Below are positions 9,134-17,884 of a stretch of 64,000 nucleotides of DNA, in pieces. The notes beneath the pieces were generated by a model. That model saw nothing but the letters and a program-made list of their open reading frames with translations, was not told the DNA's origin and ran no database searches. The DNA comes from Bacillota bacterium (lineage in GTDB: Bacteria; Bacillota; Clostridia; Acetivibrionales; DTU013), in contig JAEYOP010000030.1 of NCBI GenBank assembly GCA_023411575.1, positions 263,876-327,875 on the forward strand, in the 5' to 3' direction. Each line of letters starts with the position of its first letter. The first letter of the stretch is position 1. Made by a program: the position numbers and the translations under genes.

Positions 9134-10816
9134 TTGCCGCTCCTGGTCCTGTTTTTGGCCTCCATTTTCCTCGTGCTCTTCGCCATACCCCTTAAAATCG
9201 TTCATTTTAATCCCCTCCGCGAAAACGTCTTTTTGACGGCGCACAATATCATCGAATTTTCCATAGCCGCATTTTGCTTCTCCATTTTTCTTCTTGCCTA
9301 CTATGCCTATAATGAAAACAGGTGCCTCCGGACGATCCTGATCGGGAGCCTGCTGTTTGTGGTTGGCGGCATGCATGTATTCCACATGCTCACCTATAAG
9401 GGGATGCCGGATTTCCTGACGGCGAACGATACGTCAAACCGGACGGCGACCTTATGGATCGTCGGGAGGCTGGTTTTTGCCGTTACGGTTCTGATCGGCG
9501 GCAATCTGTCCAATGAAAGAAAATGCACGGTCCGGAGAGGCTATTTCTTTGCCGGGGCCATATTCCTTACCCTGGCCGTGATAGAGGTGGTGACCTGGCA
9601 GCCATCCTTACTACCGGTCCTGTATATTGACGGACAGGGGGCCAGCGTTTCGCTGGTGGTACTGGAGTACCTCACCATGGTCATGCTTTTAATCGCCGCC
9701 CTTTCCTATTTCCGGAACGGGAGGAGGGGCGGGGACGTGATCGCCTTTACCATGTCCCTGGGACTGTTCATGGGCGCCTTCGGTATTCTTTGCTTCCTCC
9801 TCTATCCAGCCGAATACGACGTAGTCAATGTGATTGGTCATATCATTGAATTCGTTTCCATCAACGCCACGTTCAAAACGGCGGTATACCGGAATGTAAT
9901 CGATCCCCACGTGGAATTGACCTCGGCGCAAAAGGAGCTGAAGGATTATGTCGCCAATCTGGATAGGACGGTGGAGCAAAGGACCAGGGAACTGCAGGTG
10001 ATGAACAGCAAGCTTATGGAGGATATGGAGTACGCCCGCGAAATTCAGGATGCCCTCCTCCCCCAGGTTCTGCCGGATACAAAGGATATTTCCTTCGTTT
10101 CCGTCTATCTTCCCACGGATCGGATCAGCGGGGATTCCTACGACGTATTCCTGCTCAATGACCGCTATATCGGATTTTATGTAAGCGACGCATCGGGGCA
10201 TGGGGTTCCTGCCGCCATGCTGAACGTATTTCTGAAACAGTGCATCGACAATATCGTGGAAGCCGACAGGGACGCAGGAACGGTATCCATGCCGTCGGCG
10301 GTCCTCCTGAAGGTTTATGAAGCGTTCAACCATACCAATTTCAAGGATGATGTCTACATTGTCCTGGTGTACTGCATTTACGATAGAATACAAAAAAGGC
10401 TGATCTACTGCTCGGCGGGAATGAATGTCCTGCCCCTGCTGTCCGGCAGAGACGGCGGCATCAGGGAAATTGAAATGAACGGCTTCCCGATCTGCAAGCT
10501 GAGTGAGGTTTGTGAGGCGGAATACTACGATCATATTATTCCGGTACGGGGCGGCGACCAGCTGTTTTTATATACGGACGGGCTTCCGGAAGCGTTGAAC
10601 GGCAGCGGAGAATATTATTCCAATCAACGGCTGAAAAATCTGATTGCCCGGAACAGGGACAAGAAGCTGTTTGACCAGTGCAGGATCATAACGGGCGATT
10701 TTGCCGATTTCCGCGCCGGCAAAAAGGCGGATGACGACGTCACGCTGCTGGCGGTGGAGTTCAGGGAGGGAAATACGGCGGACACAGGTTTTCTTGTCTG
10801 CGACAATGCAGTGTGA
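9134..10816 (+). CDS. Membrane sensor phosphatase, MASE3-like plus SpoIIE/PP2C domain (first paralog)
   Basis: About 560 aa. The first 260 residues hold seven or so membrane helices with MASE3-like features (HNIIEF, GGMHVFHMLTY). A coiled-coil segment follows (AQKELKDYVANLDRTVEQRTREL, quoted here only as residues about 275-297), then a PP2C/SpoIIE phosphatase domain with DRISGDSYD, VSDASGHGVPAAMLN and KADDDVTLLAV metal-site motifs. Such proteins dephosphorylate anti-sigma-factor antagonists in response to a membrane signal. The TTG at 9134 lacks a good RBS. An in-frame ATT at 9095 follows a GGGGGGG tract and would restore an N-terminus like that of the downstream paralog, so the true start may be there. 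Confidence 0.85.
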   Translation: MPLLVLFLASIFLVLFAIPLKIVHFNPLRENVFLTAHNIIEFSIAAFCFSIFLLAYYAYNENRCLRTILIGSLLFVVGGMHVFHMLTYKGMPDFLTANDTSNRTATLWIVGRLVFAVTVLIGGNLSNERKCTVRRGYFFAGAIFLTLAVIEVVTWQPSLLPVLYIDGQGASVSLVVLEYLTMVMLLIAALSYFRNGRRGGDVIAFTMSLGLFMGAFGILCFLLYPAEYDVVNVIGHIIEFVSINATFKTAVYRNVIDPHVELTSAQKELKDYVANLDRTVEQRTRELQVMNSKLMEDMEYAREIQDALLPQVLPDTKDISFVSVYLPTDRISGDSYDVFLLNDRYIGFYVSDASGHGVPAAMLNVFLKQCIDNIVEADRDAGTVSMPSAVLLKVYEAFNHTNFKDDVYIVLVYCIYDRIQKRLIYCSAGMNVLPLLSGRDGGIREIEMNGFPICKLSEVCEAEYYDHIIPVRGGDQLFLYTDGLPEALNGSGEYYSNQRLKNLIARNRDKKLFDQCRIITGDFADFRAGKKADDDVTLLAVEFREGNTADTGFLVCDNAV

Positions 10817-10848
10817 TAAAATAGTTGCAAAAGAAGAAGGGGATACGG

Positions 10849-12525
10849 ATGAGCAAGCTCTTGCAGTGCATTAAAATCTATAGACATCTGGTTGCACCAT
10901 CGGTATTCCTTATCCTGGCAATCCCCCTGCTTGCGTTTGCCCGGTTCTTCGAAGCCCCTTTTGACCGTATCTTCGATGCGCCCACCTACCTGGCCTGGCA
11001 CAATCTGTTTGAAATGTCCTTCGTCGTAGGATTTATTGCGATATTCCTGATTACATACCACACTTACAGCAGAACAGCCCGCCTGAAAACGATCCTCATT
11101 GGAAACATGCTGCTGATCGTCGGGATCCTGCATGCTTTGCACATGCTCACCTTCGAGGGTATGCCGGCTTTTTTCACGGCGCCGGACGCAAACCGCTCCG
11201 CGACGTACTGGATCCTGGCCAGGAGCTTTTTTGTCCTTACCTTTCTGGTGACGGCCAATATCCATCCCAACATTCAGTGCAAAAGAAACAGAGATTATTT
11301 TCTTGCCGCCTCCTTAGTGGTTGCCGGCGGTATTTTCATTGTGGTGACCCGCTTCCCGGCAGTGCTTCCGGCCATGTACACGGACGGAGAAGGGCTGACG
11401 CCGGTAAAAACGGCTGCCGAGTGTGTTATCAGTCTGCTGCTTCTGGTCTGCTCCGGAATGTACTTCCGGAACGGGATCAGGCTGAAGGACAAGATGCTGC
11501 AGGTGTTCGCCTGCGCGCTGGCAATGGGTGCTCTCAGCGAAATTTCATTTGTGCTGTATGTAAATGTTTATGGGATTTACGACTATATCGGACATGCCCT
11601 CGGCATCCTTGCCATGTATATGGCCGTCCGGAACGCCATTGCCCGGAATGTGCTGGAACCGTTTTTTGCCCTGGAGGAGGCCCAGGGAGCGCTGAAGGAG
11701 CATTCGGCCAACCAGGACGGGATGATCGAGCAGAGGACGAGACAGCTGAGGGCCATGAATTCCAGGCTCATGGAGGACCTGGAATACGCGCGCGGGATAC
11801 AGAAGGCGCTTCTGCCCGTATTCCTGCCGGACAACGAGGAGATTGCGGTCAATGCCGTTTACATTGCGACGGAGAGAATAAGCGGCGATTTTTATGACGT
11901 ATTCCGGATAGGGGACCGCTATAAAGGCTTCTATATCAGCGATGTGTCGGGGCACGGCGTGCCGGCGGCCATGCTGACCGTATTTCTGAAGCAATGCGTC
12001 GATAATATCGTGAAGGCGGATATGCGCAATAATACGCTGACGTCGCCTGCCGACGTTCTTCAGCAGGTATACGAGGCGTTCAACAATTCCAATTTCAGCG
12101 ATGAGGTCTATATTATCCTGATCTATTGCATTTATGACATGGAAGAAAAAAAGCTGATGCTCAGTTCCGCCGGAATGAATGCCAAGCCGCTGCTGGTCGA
12201 AAGCGACGGCACCATCCGGGAGCTTGAACTGGCCGGCTTCCCGGTCTGCAAGCTGAAAGGGGTCTGCGTTCCCGAGTTTGCCGACTATGAAATCCCTGTA
12301 AAGAATGGGGACAGGCTGTACCTGTATACGGACGGATTGCCGGAAGCCAGGGACGCCGGCGGAGACATGTATTCCAGCTCGAGGCTGGTGGGGCTGATTT
12401 CCCGGAGCCGCGACAGGAAGCTGGTCGAACAGCAGAATCTGATCACGGAGGACCTGTTCGATTTTTGCTCGGGCAAACGGATGAAGGATGATGTCACCCT
12501 GGTGGCCGTGGAATTCCGAAAATAA
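10849..12525 (+). CDS. Membrane sensor phosphatase, MASE3-like plus SpoIIE/PP2C domain (second paralog)
   Basis: 558 aa with the same architecture as its upstream neighbour, and clear similarity throughout (HNLFEMSF, LHALHMLTFEGMPAF, RISGDFYDVF, VSGHGVPAAMLTVFLKQCVD, MKDDVTLVAVEF). Seven membrane helices, coiled coil, then an intact PP2C domain with its acidic metal ligands. The ATG at 10849 was chosen over the TTG at 10825 because AGAAGAAGGGG lies just upstream of it. It starts 32 bases after the first paralog ends, so the pair arose by tandem duplication and is probably co-transcribed. Partner anti-anti-sigma factors are not encoded nearby. Confidence 0.88.
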   Translation: MSKLLQCIKIYRHLVAPSVFLILAIPLLAFARFFEAPFDRIFDAPTYLAWHNLFEMSFVVGFIAIFLITYHTYSRTARLKTILIGNMLLIVGILHALHMLTFEGMPAFFTAPDANRSATYWILARSFFVLTFLVTANIHPNIQCKRNRDYFLAASLVVAGGIFIVVTRFPAVLPAMYTDGEGLTPVKTAAECVISLLLLVCSGMYFRNGIRLKDKMLQVFACALAMGALSEISFVLYVNVYGIYDYIGHALGILAMYMAVRNAIARNVLEPFFALEEAQGALKEHSANQDGMIEQRTRQLRAMNSRLMEDLEYARGIQKALLPVFLPDNEEIAVNAVYIATERISGDFYDVFRIGDRYKGFYISDVSGHGVPAAMLTVFLKQCVDNIVKADMRNNTLTSPADVLQQVYEAFNNSNFSDEVYIILIYCIYDMEEKKLMLSSAGMNAKPLLVESDGTIRELELAGFPVCKLKGVCVPEFADYEIPVKNGDRLYLYTDGLPEARDAGGDMYSSSRLVGLISRSRDRKLVEQQNLITEDLFDFCSGKRMKDDVTLVAVEFRK

Positions 12526-12633
12526 AAAAATTACTCGAAATAAAGGAATTCCCGGGGTTGATATCGAATTATGGTATAGTTTGCAAAAGTGTTCGTAAAA
12601 TTCGTTAAAAAACCTTGAAAAGGGAGGCATACG

Positions 12634-13440
12634 ATGCCCATATATGCCGCTGCCGCTGCTGGAGCAGTGATCCTGTGCACCATGCTGATCCTGTTCGTAT
12701 TCGGCAGGCTCAAGCTGCTGAACACATTGACCCTGGTATCGGTGGCACTGGCTGCACTGCTTACTGTTGCCGCGTTTCCGTTTGTTTATGACCTGCTTTC
12801 GCAATGGTTGAACGGCGGTTCGGATCCGAAACCGCTCCTTCCGGTTATCGCGCTTGCCCTGGCAGGCTGTCTTGCGCTTGCGTTCCTTCTCAGCGTTCTC
12901 TTGTCCATTGTGTTCCGCGGATTTATCAAAGCACCTGCGCAGACGGCCGCCGAGCTGTCGGAGGCGGGGGATCAGACTGCCGCGGCGGAAAATGACAATT
13001 ACCTTGAGAAGATTTATGAAAAGCTGGTCCAGGAAAAAAATGGTGAAACGCCGAAAAATGAAGAAAACGGGGATCATGCCGAAAATAACTTAGAAAAATC
13101 TGTTGACAGCAGTGAAAATATTGATAAAATGGGAATAGAAAATATAGTGCAGAATAGTACAGTTATGACCATTGACGAGTGTATCGCGGAAGCCTTCACC
13201 CGAAAAGAAACGGGTGATCTGGAAGGCGCGGTGCAGCATTTTATTGAAGCGCTGGACCGGAATCCCCACAGGGAGCTTGCTTTCTGGATTGTACTGGATA
13301 TATGCGTATTATATAAAGACCTTGGGCAGGTTGATCTGGCCTATGACATTCTGAACGGCTATCATGAAGCTTTCGGAGACATGATGGATGCTTCGGTCAA
13401 GACAGAGATCGAGAACAACTTGTTTGACATTCAGGCTTGA
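12634..13440 (+). CDS. Membrane protein with C-terminal TPR-like repeats
   Basis: 268 aa. Two N-terminal membrane helices (about residues 2-24 and 29-55, possibly a third at 68-92) are followed by a Glu/Asn-rich linker. The C-terminal 90 residues read like tetratricopeptide helices (CIAEAFTRKETGDLEGAVQH, then an ALDRNP turn, then VLYKDLGQVDLAYDIL). TPRs bind partner proteins; no enzyme motif is visible. Good RBS (AAAGGGAGG) before the ATG. It precedes the PRC-barrel gene by 42 bases, so the two are probably co-transcribed. Function unknown. Confidence 0.7.
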   Translation: MPIYAAAAAGAVILCTMLILFVFGRLKLLNTLTLVSVALAALLTVAAFPFVYDLLSQWLNGGSDPKPLLPVIALALAGCLALAFLLSVLLSIVFRGFIKAPAQTAAELSEAGDQTAAAENDNYLEKIYEKLVQEKNGETPKNEENGDHAENNLEKSVDSSENIDKMGIENIVQNSTVMTIDECIAEAFTRKETGDLEGAVQHFIEALDRNPHRELAFWIVLDICVLYKDLGQVDLAYDILNGYHEAFGDMMDASVKTEIENNLFDIQA

Positions 13441-13482
13441 CGGACAGTTTGATCTGCATGAAATAAGGAGGGCATCTTCACT

Positions 13483-14325
13483 ATGAAAAAGACTCAAAAA
13501 ATACTTGGATTACCTATAATCAGCATCTCCGATGGTCTTGAGGTCGGCAAGGTCAAGAGCATCATAATCAATGCGGACAAGGGTGCCATAGACTATATCG
13601 TTGTAGACAGCGGTATACAGATATTCAGTGCGAGAGTCATACCGACGGAGGATGTCCTGGGCATAGGCGAATATGCTCTTACCGTAGAGAATGAAGGCGT
13701 TATAACCGATATCAGCAGGATACCGGCAGCCATCCAGCTTCTCCAGAACGACATCCGGGTAAAAGGAACGAAGGTGCTGACCAAGAAGGGCAGACTGATC
13801 GGTGAGATCGGTGATATTTATCTCGATGACAATGACAACTGCAAGATCACCGGCCTTGAATTTATCGCCGACATCACGCAAAAGCAGATCCGGCTGATTC
13901 CCCGCGACACGGTGATTACCTTCGGCAAGAACCTGACGGTGGTAAAAGAGGACATCGAGTCTTCCCTGCTGGATACGCCGGCGCAGCTGGATACGGATTT
14001 CGGACTTTCCGATTTTGAAAAAAAAAATAGCGCTTATATAGACGACGTGGACAGGCTTGCTTTTGCCAACCAGCAGCCGGAGCCGGTCAGCGTCGTAAAT
14101 GAGGACGAGGAGGTTCCCGTTGCGGACGAGGCGGGCGACAATGCGTCCGTGCTGTTTGAACAGCGGCAGCGCCAGTACCTGAAGGGCAGATATGCCACAA
14201 AGGCCATCATCGACAGTCTGGGCAATATCATCGTGGACGAAGGCATGCAGATCGATGACGATATCATTGACGAAGCAAAAGCCAAGGGCAAGCTGATTGA
14301 GCTTGTCATGAACAACAGGGCATAG
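13483..14325 (+). CDS. PRC-barrel domain protein
   Basis: 280 aa. The N-terminus (ILGLPIISISDGLEVGKVKS, then IDYIVV) and a second unit from about residue 88 (VLTKKGRLIGEIGDIYLDDN) are two PRC-barrel beta-folds. An acidic linker and a short C-terminal segment ending in an IIVDEGMQIDDDIIDEAKAKG motif follow. PRC barrels occur in RimM and in photosynthetic reaction-centre H subunits and serve as small adaptor folds. Clostridial versions with this layout have no defined role to my knowledge. RBS AAGGAGG. Terminator follows directly. Confidence 0.82.
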   Translation: MKKTQKILGLPIISISDGLEVGKVKSIIINADKGAIDYIVVDSGIQIFSARVIPTEDVLGIGEYALTVENEGVITDISRIPAAIQLLQNDIRVKGTKVLTKKGRLIGEIGDIYLDDNDNCKITGLEFIADITQKQIRLIPRDTVITFGKNLTVVKEDIESSLLDTPAQLDTDFGLSDFEKKNSAYIDDVDRLAFANQQPEPVSVVNEDEEVPVADEAGDNASVLFEQRQRQYLKGRYATKAIIDSLGNIIVDEGMQIDDDIIDEAKAKGKLIELVMNNRA

Positions 14326-14340
14326 TTGTATGAGAAAGGG

Positions 14341-14376
14341 AAGGTATAAAGTACACAAGTGCTTTATACCTTTTTA
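14341..14376 (+). terminator. Rho-independent terminator after PRC-barrel gene
   Basis: Nine-base perfect arms GGTATAAAG (14343-14351) and CTTTATACC (14362-14370), followed by TTTTT. Confidence 0.88.
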
Positions 14377-14413
14377 ATAAGGGCTGGAAAAATCGATAAC
14401 CAAAGAAAAACAG

Positions 14414-15757
14414 ATGGAGTTGTTTTTTGTGAGTAAACGCCGCAACATGCTTCTTGTTTTTTTGCTAATAGCGGTACAGAGCGCAATTGCCGTATTTGCC
14501 GGGGTTGCGGCTTTGTATGCCGTGTCGCAGGAAACCCTTCCGTCCGGTGTAACGGCAGGGGATGTTTCCATCGGCGGCATGAGCTACCCCGAAGCGGCGA
14601 AGGCTCTGGAAAACGCCTATGCGGATCAATTCAAAACCGGCTCGATCAAGCTGGAGACCGAAAAAAAATCCTTTGAGATTCCCTATTCACAGCTTAATGC
14701 AAAAGTAGACGGCGCCGCTACCGTCGATTCCTTCAGGGCCGAGAAAAGCCTGTCCGGCATTTCGATGCTTCTCGAAGCTTATTTTGGCAAAAAGAAACCG
14801 TCTCTCACTCCCGTTGTCAACTTGAACGAGGGCAAGCTGCGGGAAGCCCTGCTTCCGATTGCCGAGAAACTGCATGAGGATCCGGTCGATGCGGAGATCA
14901 TTTACAAGGACGGCACAATCGAGAAAAAGTCGGAGATCGACGGCGTTGCGCTGAACGTTTCCAACGCGGCGGCGCTGATTCTGAAGCAGGCTGCGGAAAA
15001 CCCGTGGCAGCCCATCCGGCTGGACCGTTCCCATAATTTTGAATTGCAGCCGGTTCAAGCCGAATACCGGCTTAAGGATTACGAAGAAATCGAACAGGTA
15101 CTGGCTTCCTATTCGACGAAAATCGTGGAGGAAGAGCTTATGGACAGCATAAGCCTGGCGGTGGACAGCATAAACGGCATCGTCCTTCCGGCCACCGTCA
15201 ACAAGGCGGATGCCGAGCCCTTTTCCTTTGTGGAATGGCTTATGAAAGAAAATGCGGATTTTGAAAACGACAACGAAGGGTACGACCAGGTCGCCTCCAC
15301 TCTGTACGCCGCGCTTCTGACCGCCGGCGTGCCGTACGACTCCATAACGCGGCTGCGCCACACGATGACGGCGGACTATATTGATCCGGGCCTTGACGCA
15401 TGGATATCGGGGAGCGCGGGGGATTTGAAGTTCATCAATCCTTTCAGCCACAAGCTGGCCATTTTCGCGCTGATCGAGGGCAACCGGGTCAAGGTGGTGG
15501 TTGCCGGAGACGCGAGGGATCGGAAGGAAAACAGCGAAATTACGACGGAAATTACCCAGAGAATTGAACCGCCGGTGTACAATGTGGAAAACGACAGCCT
15601 CAAGCCGGGCGAAAAAGTGGTCTTGAACCCGGGAAGAGAAGGGGTCGTGGTCAATGTGCTCCAGGGCGGGAAAGTGGTCAATACGGACGAATATGAGGCC
15701 GAGAAGGCCATTGTTCAAATAGGGCCCGGCACCGAATGGAAAAAGGACGGAAAATAA
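14414..15757 (+). CDS. VanW-domain protein with peptidoglycan-binding-like region
   Basis: 447 aa. One N-terminal membrane anchor (about residues 13-34) is followed by a segment of the YoaR type (LPSGVTAGDVSIGGMSYPEA), which in that family is a putative peptidoglycan-binding region. The C-terminal half has the VanW signature: STLYAALLTAG, the YIDPGLDAWI turn, and DLKFINP. A small beta domain (PGEKVVLNPGREGVVVNV) closes the protein. It is therefore likely extracellular and wall-associated. VanW proteins accompany some vancomycin clusters but are far more widespread, and no resistance genes are nearby. Convergent with mecA, whose stop codon abuts this one. Confidence 0.82.
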   Translation: MELFFVSKRRNMLLVFLLIAVQSAIAVFAGVAALYAVSQETLPSGVTAGDVSIGGMSYPEAAKALENAYADQFKTGSIKLETEKKSFEIPYSQLNAKVDGAATVDSFRAEKSLSGISMLLEAYFGKKKPSLTPVVNLNEGKLREALLPIAEKLHEDPVDAEIIYKDGTIEKKSEIDGVALNVSNAAALILKQAAENPWQPIRLDRSHNFELQPVQAEYRLKDYEEIEQVLASYSTKIVEEELMDSISLAVDSINGIVLPATVNKADAEPFSFVEWLMKENADFENDNEGYDQVASTLYAALLTAGVPYDSITRLRHTMTADYIDPGLDAWISGSAGDLKFINPFSHKLAIFALIEGNRVKVVVAGDARDRKENSEITTEITQRIEPPVYNVENDSLKPGEKVVLNPGREGVVVNVLQGGKVVNTDEYEAEKAIVQIGPGTEWKKDGK

Positions 15758-16384
15758 TCAAAAATACTGCCGGAGCATTTCCAGCGCCTTATATTCCATG
15801 ATCTTCTCTCCATACTCATTCAGATATCCTTCGAAAAAGCTTATATTCCCCACCTTTGTCCCGTATTCGTTCAGGGTCAGCTCGAACAGCTTGGCATTGG
15901 TGGCGGTCAGTCCGCTTCTCGAGAGCACGAGATAATAGGTATCCTTGCACCGGTAAAGGGTGGTGTCGCCGATGTAAAGGCCGTCCAGCTTTCTGGCAAG
16001 GCTGCAGACATCGTCGATATCGCGGAAGGAATAAATAAAAAGAGAAGAGCAGACCTTGCGGCTCTTTTTCTTCACCCGCAGGTCGCTTTTTTTCATTTTG
16101 CTCTTGATGTATTTCTGGATGGACTCAAAATCGCCGTCTTCATCCACCTTGGTGATGGTGATGATAAATCCTTCGCTGGTATCCGGCAGGGGCTCGATGA
16201 TCAACTGGGAATCGGACAGGCTGAAGCCGAGCTGCTCCTCGGCCTGCTCCATCATGTCCCAGAAAAACTCCTGGGCGGCCGGGGTGTTGTAATTCAGCGT
16301 ATTCAGATCGATGTTCCTCTCCTCCAGATCGTTGAGAGAAATGGTCACCTTTATAATATTTTCGCTTATTTTTTCTATTTTCAT
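15758..16384 (-). CDS. mecA: Adaptor protein MecA
   Basis: 208 aa. The N-terminus (MKIEKISENIIKVTISLNDLEERNI, residues 1-25 in part) and the FFWDMMEQAEEQLGF helix are characteristic of MecA's target-binding domain. An acidic/basic linker (about 95-110) and the C-terminal domain that docks on ClpC follow. MecA delivers substrates to ClpCP; in Bacillus the best-known client is ComK. Here it is monocistronic, reads into the VanW gene tail, and has no clp gene nearby. Typical Clostridia length. RBS is modest (GGTGAGC upstream of the ATG). Confidence 0.9.
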   Translation of the reverse strand: MKIEKISENIIKVTISLNDLEERNIDLNTLNYNTPAAQEFFWDMMEQAEEQLGFSLSDSQLIIEPLPDTSEGFIITITKVDEDGDFESIQKYIKSKMKKSDLRVKKKSRKVCSSLFIYSFRDIDDVCSLARKLDGLYIGDTTLYRCKDTYYLVLSRSGLTATNAKLFELTLNEYGTKVGNISFFEGYLNEYGEKIMEYKALEMLRQYF

Positions 16385-16531
16385 ATGCTCACCGGGTTCG
16401 TTCCGTTACTCCGTTTATATTGTTTTCCAGTAATATAATATTATTATACTTCTTTATCGGTTAAAAGAGAAGCCTATTTTAACATCATTGGAGCTGGCCA
16501 TTCCTGGATGCCGTTCCGGAATGCGCGGTCC

Positions 16532-17884
16532 CTATTTGGGTCTGCGGATATACAGCAGCACGGAGAGGCCTATAAAGTACGCCACAAGCCCAAGCATCGT
16601 ATAAAGGTACATTATGGGGGCATGTGTAACAAAGCCGACCACGGGAACGTTCAGCAGGAGCATGAGGGGGAAGCCCACGAAAAGGCCCGCGCCGCTGCCG
16701 AGAACGAGGTTTTTGGTTGCCGAGGATTCGAACCGGGGATCGATCTCTTTAACAAGGGCAAGGCCCGTTGAGACGATTCCCGTGAGGTTGCCGTACAAAG
16801 CCAGCATGTTTTCCAGCACATCCGTCTTGTAAATCCGCTTGCAGACAAAGACAATGTAGAATACGGTGATAATGCCGCCCAGCGTGCAGATGATGAGGGT
16901 GGGCAGCAGATATTGCTTCAGGATGGAAATGGATATCGCGGCGATGGAAGCGGTGATCATGAAATCAAACGCGCCGCCGGCTATTCTTTCCAGCAGGAAG
17001 TCGCTGGTATATTCCCGGACGATGACTTTTTTCCTTCTCAGCAGGTCATAAATAAAACGGAACAGGATGGCAAGAAGGGAGGCGACGATGAAGCTGAAGC
17101 CCCACAGCATGGTGGATAGGGTCTGGCCAAAGGTCCCCATGGTGCCCAGGACGGTGGTAAGCCCCCTCAATACCAGATAGGTCGCCAGGTAGATGATTCC
17201 GATGGTGAACAACTGGATCGTGAAGCCGTCGACGGATTCGGCGTCTCCGATATCCTCCTTGTGGATTGCCTTGTCCGGCACAAAATTCTTGTCGCGCAGG
17301 TGGGAGGGCTTGATTTTCTGTTTCCGGATGAGGTAGTTCATCAGCGGGATTCCGCCGATGCATGCCCAGAGCAGGCCCATCGCGGCGACGGACAGGCCGA
17401 TGTTGCCTCCGTTGACGAAGCCCAGCGCTTCCCAGGACCTGCCCATGGAATAGGCCTGGGCCGAACCCTGGCCGAAGCCCAGGGGCAGGAGCATGCCGAA
17501 TACGGGGAACAGGTCCGGGAAGAAGGTATAGGCCAGGAAGAGGGACAGCCCGAAACCGATGATTCCCTGCAGCACATAGCCGTTTACGATAAAGATCCCC
17601 GTATTTACAATATCCCGGTTCTTTTCGGTGTTTCGCTCCTTTAAGGCAAGGGAAATGAACCCGACGGACATCAGGTGGTACAGGATGTTGCCCATGTGTT
17701 CCGCGCTGAACGGCGTCAGATTCAGGAACTGCGGGCCCAGGACGAGGCCGATGAACCCCGCTATGATCGCATTGGGTATAAAGAACCGTCCAAAAAACTT
17801 GAAGCTTCTTTTCAGATAGGTTGCCAGACCCATGAATAATGAGAGCATTAAGATATCCCAGATGTAAGACCAGCCTGAACTCAT
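16532..17884 (-). CDS. GltS-like sodium:glutamate symporter family protein
   Basis: 450 aa with about 11-12 hydrophobic helices in two inverted halves. LLPLGFGQGSAQAYSMG and the later ATKNLVLGSGAG segment occupy the positions of the paired glycine-rich re-entrant motifs of GltS. The similarity to E. coli GltS is distant, so the substrate (glutamate or another carboxylate) is uncertain. The ATG at 17884 was chosen because GGGGGGAAACGG lies upstream and because it overlaps the acyltransferase stop (ATGA), giving a coupled two-gene operon. A cytoplasmic loop of about 40 residues separates the halves. Confidence 0.72.
   Translation of the reverse strand: MSSGWSYIWDILMLSLFMGLATYLKRSFKFFGRFFIPNAIIAGFIGLVLGPQFLNLTPFSAEHMGNILYHLMSVGFISLALKERNTEKNRDIVNTGIFIVNGYVLQGIIGFGLSLFLAYTFFPDLFPVFGMLLPLGFGQGSAQAYSMGRSWEALGFVNGGNIGLSVAAMGLLWACIGGIPLMNYLIRKQKIKPSHLRDKNFVPDKAIHKEDIGDAESVDGFTIQLFTIGIIYLATYLVLRGLTTVLGTMGTFGQTLSTMLWGFSFIVASLLAILFRFIYDLLRRKKVIVREYTSDFLLERIAGGAFDFMITASIAAISISILKQYLLPTLIICTLGGIITVFYIVFVCKRIYKTDVLENMLALYGNLTGIVSTGLALVKEIDPRFESSATKNLVLGSGAGLFVGFPLMLLLNVPVVGFVTHAPIMYLYTMLGLVAYFIGLSVLLYIRRPK

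Noticed and set aside
14414..15757. Vancomycin-resistance function for the VanW-domain gene
   Set aside because: VanW domains are common outside resistance clusters, and no vanH, vanA or vanX homolog is present.
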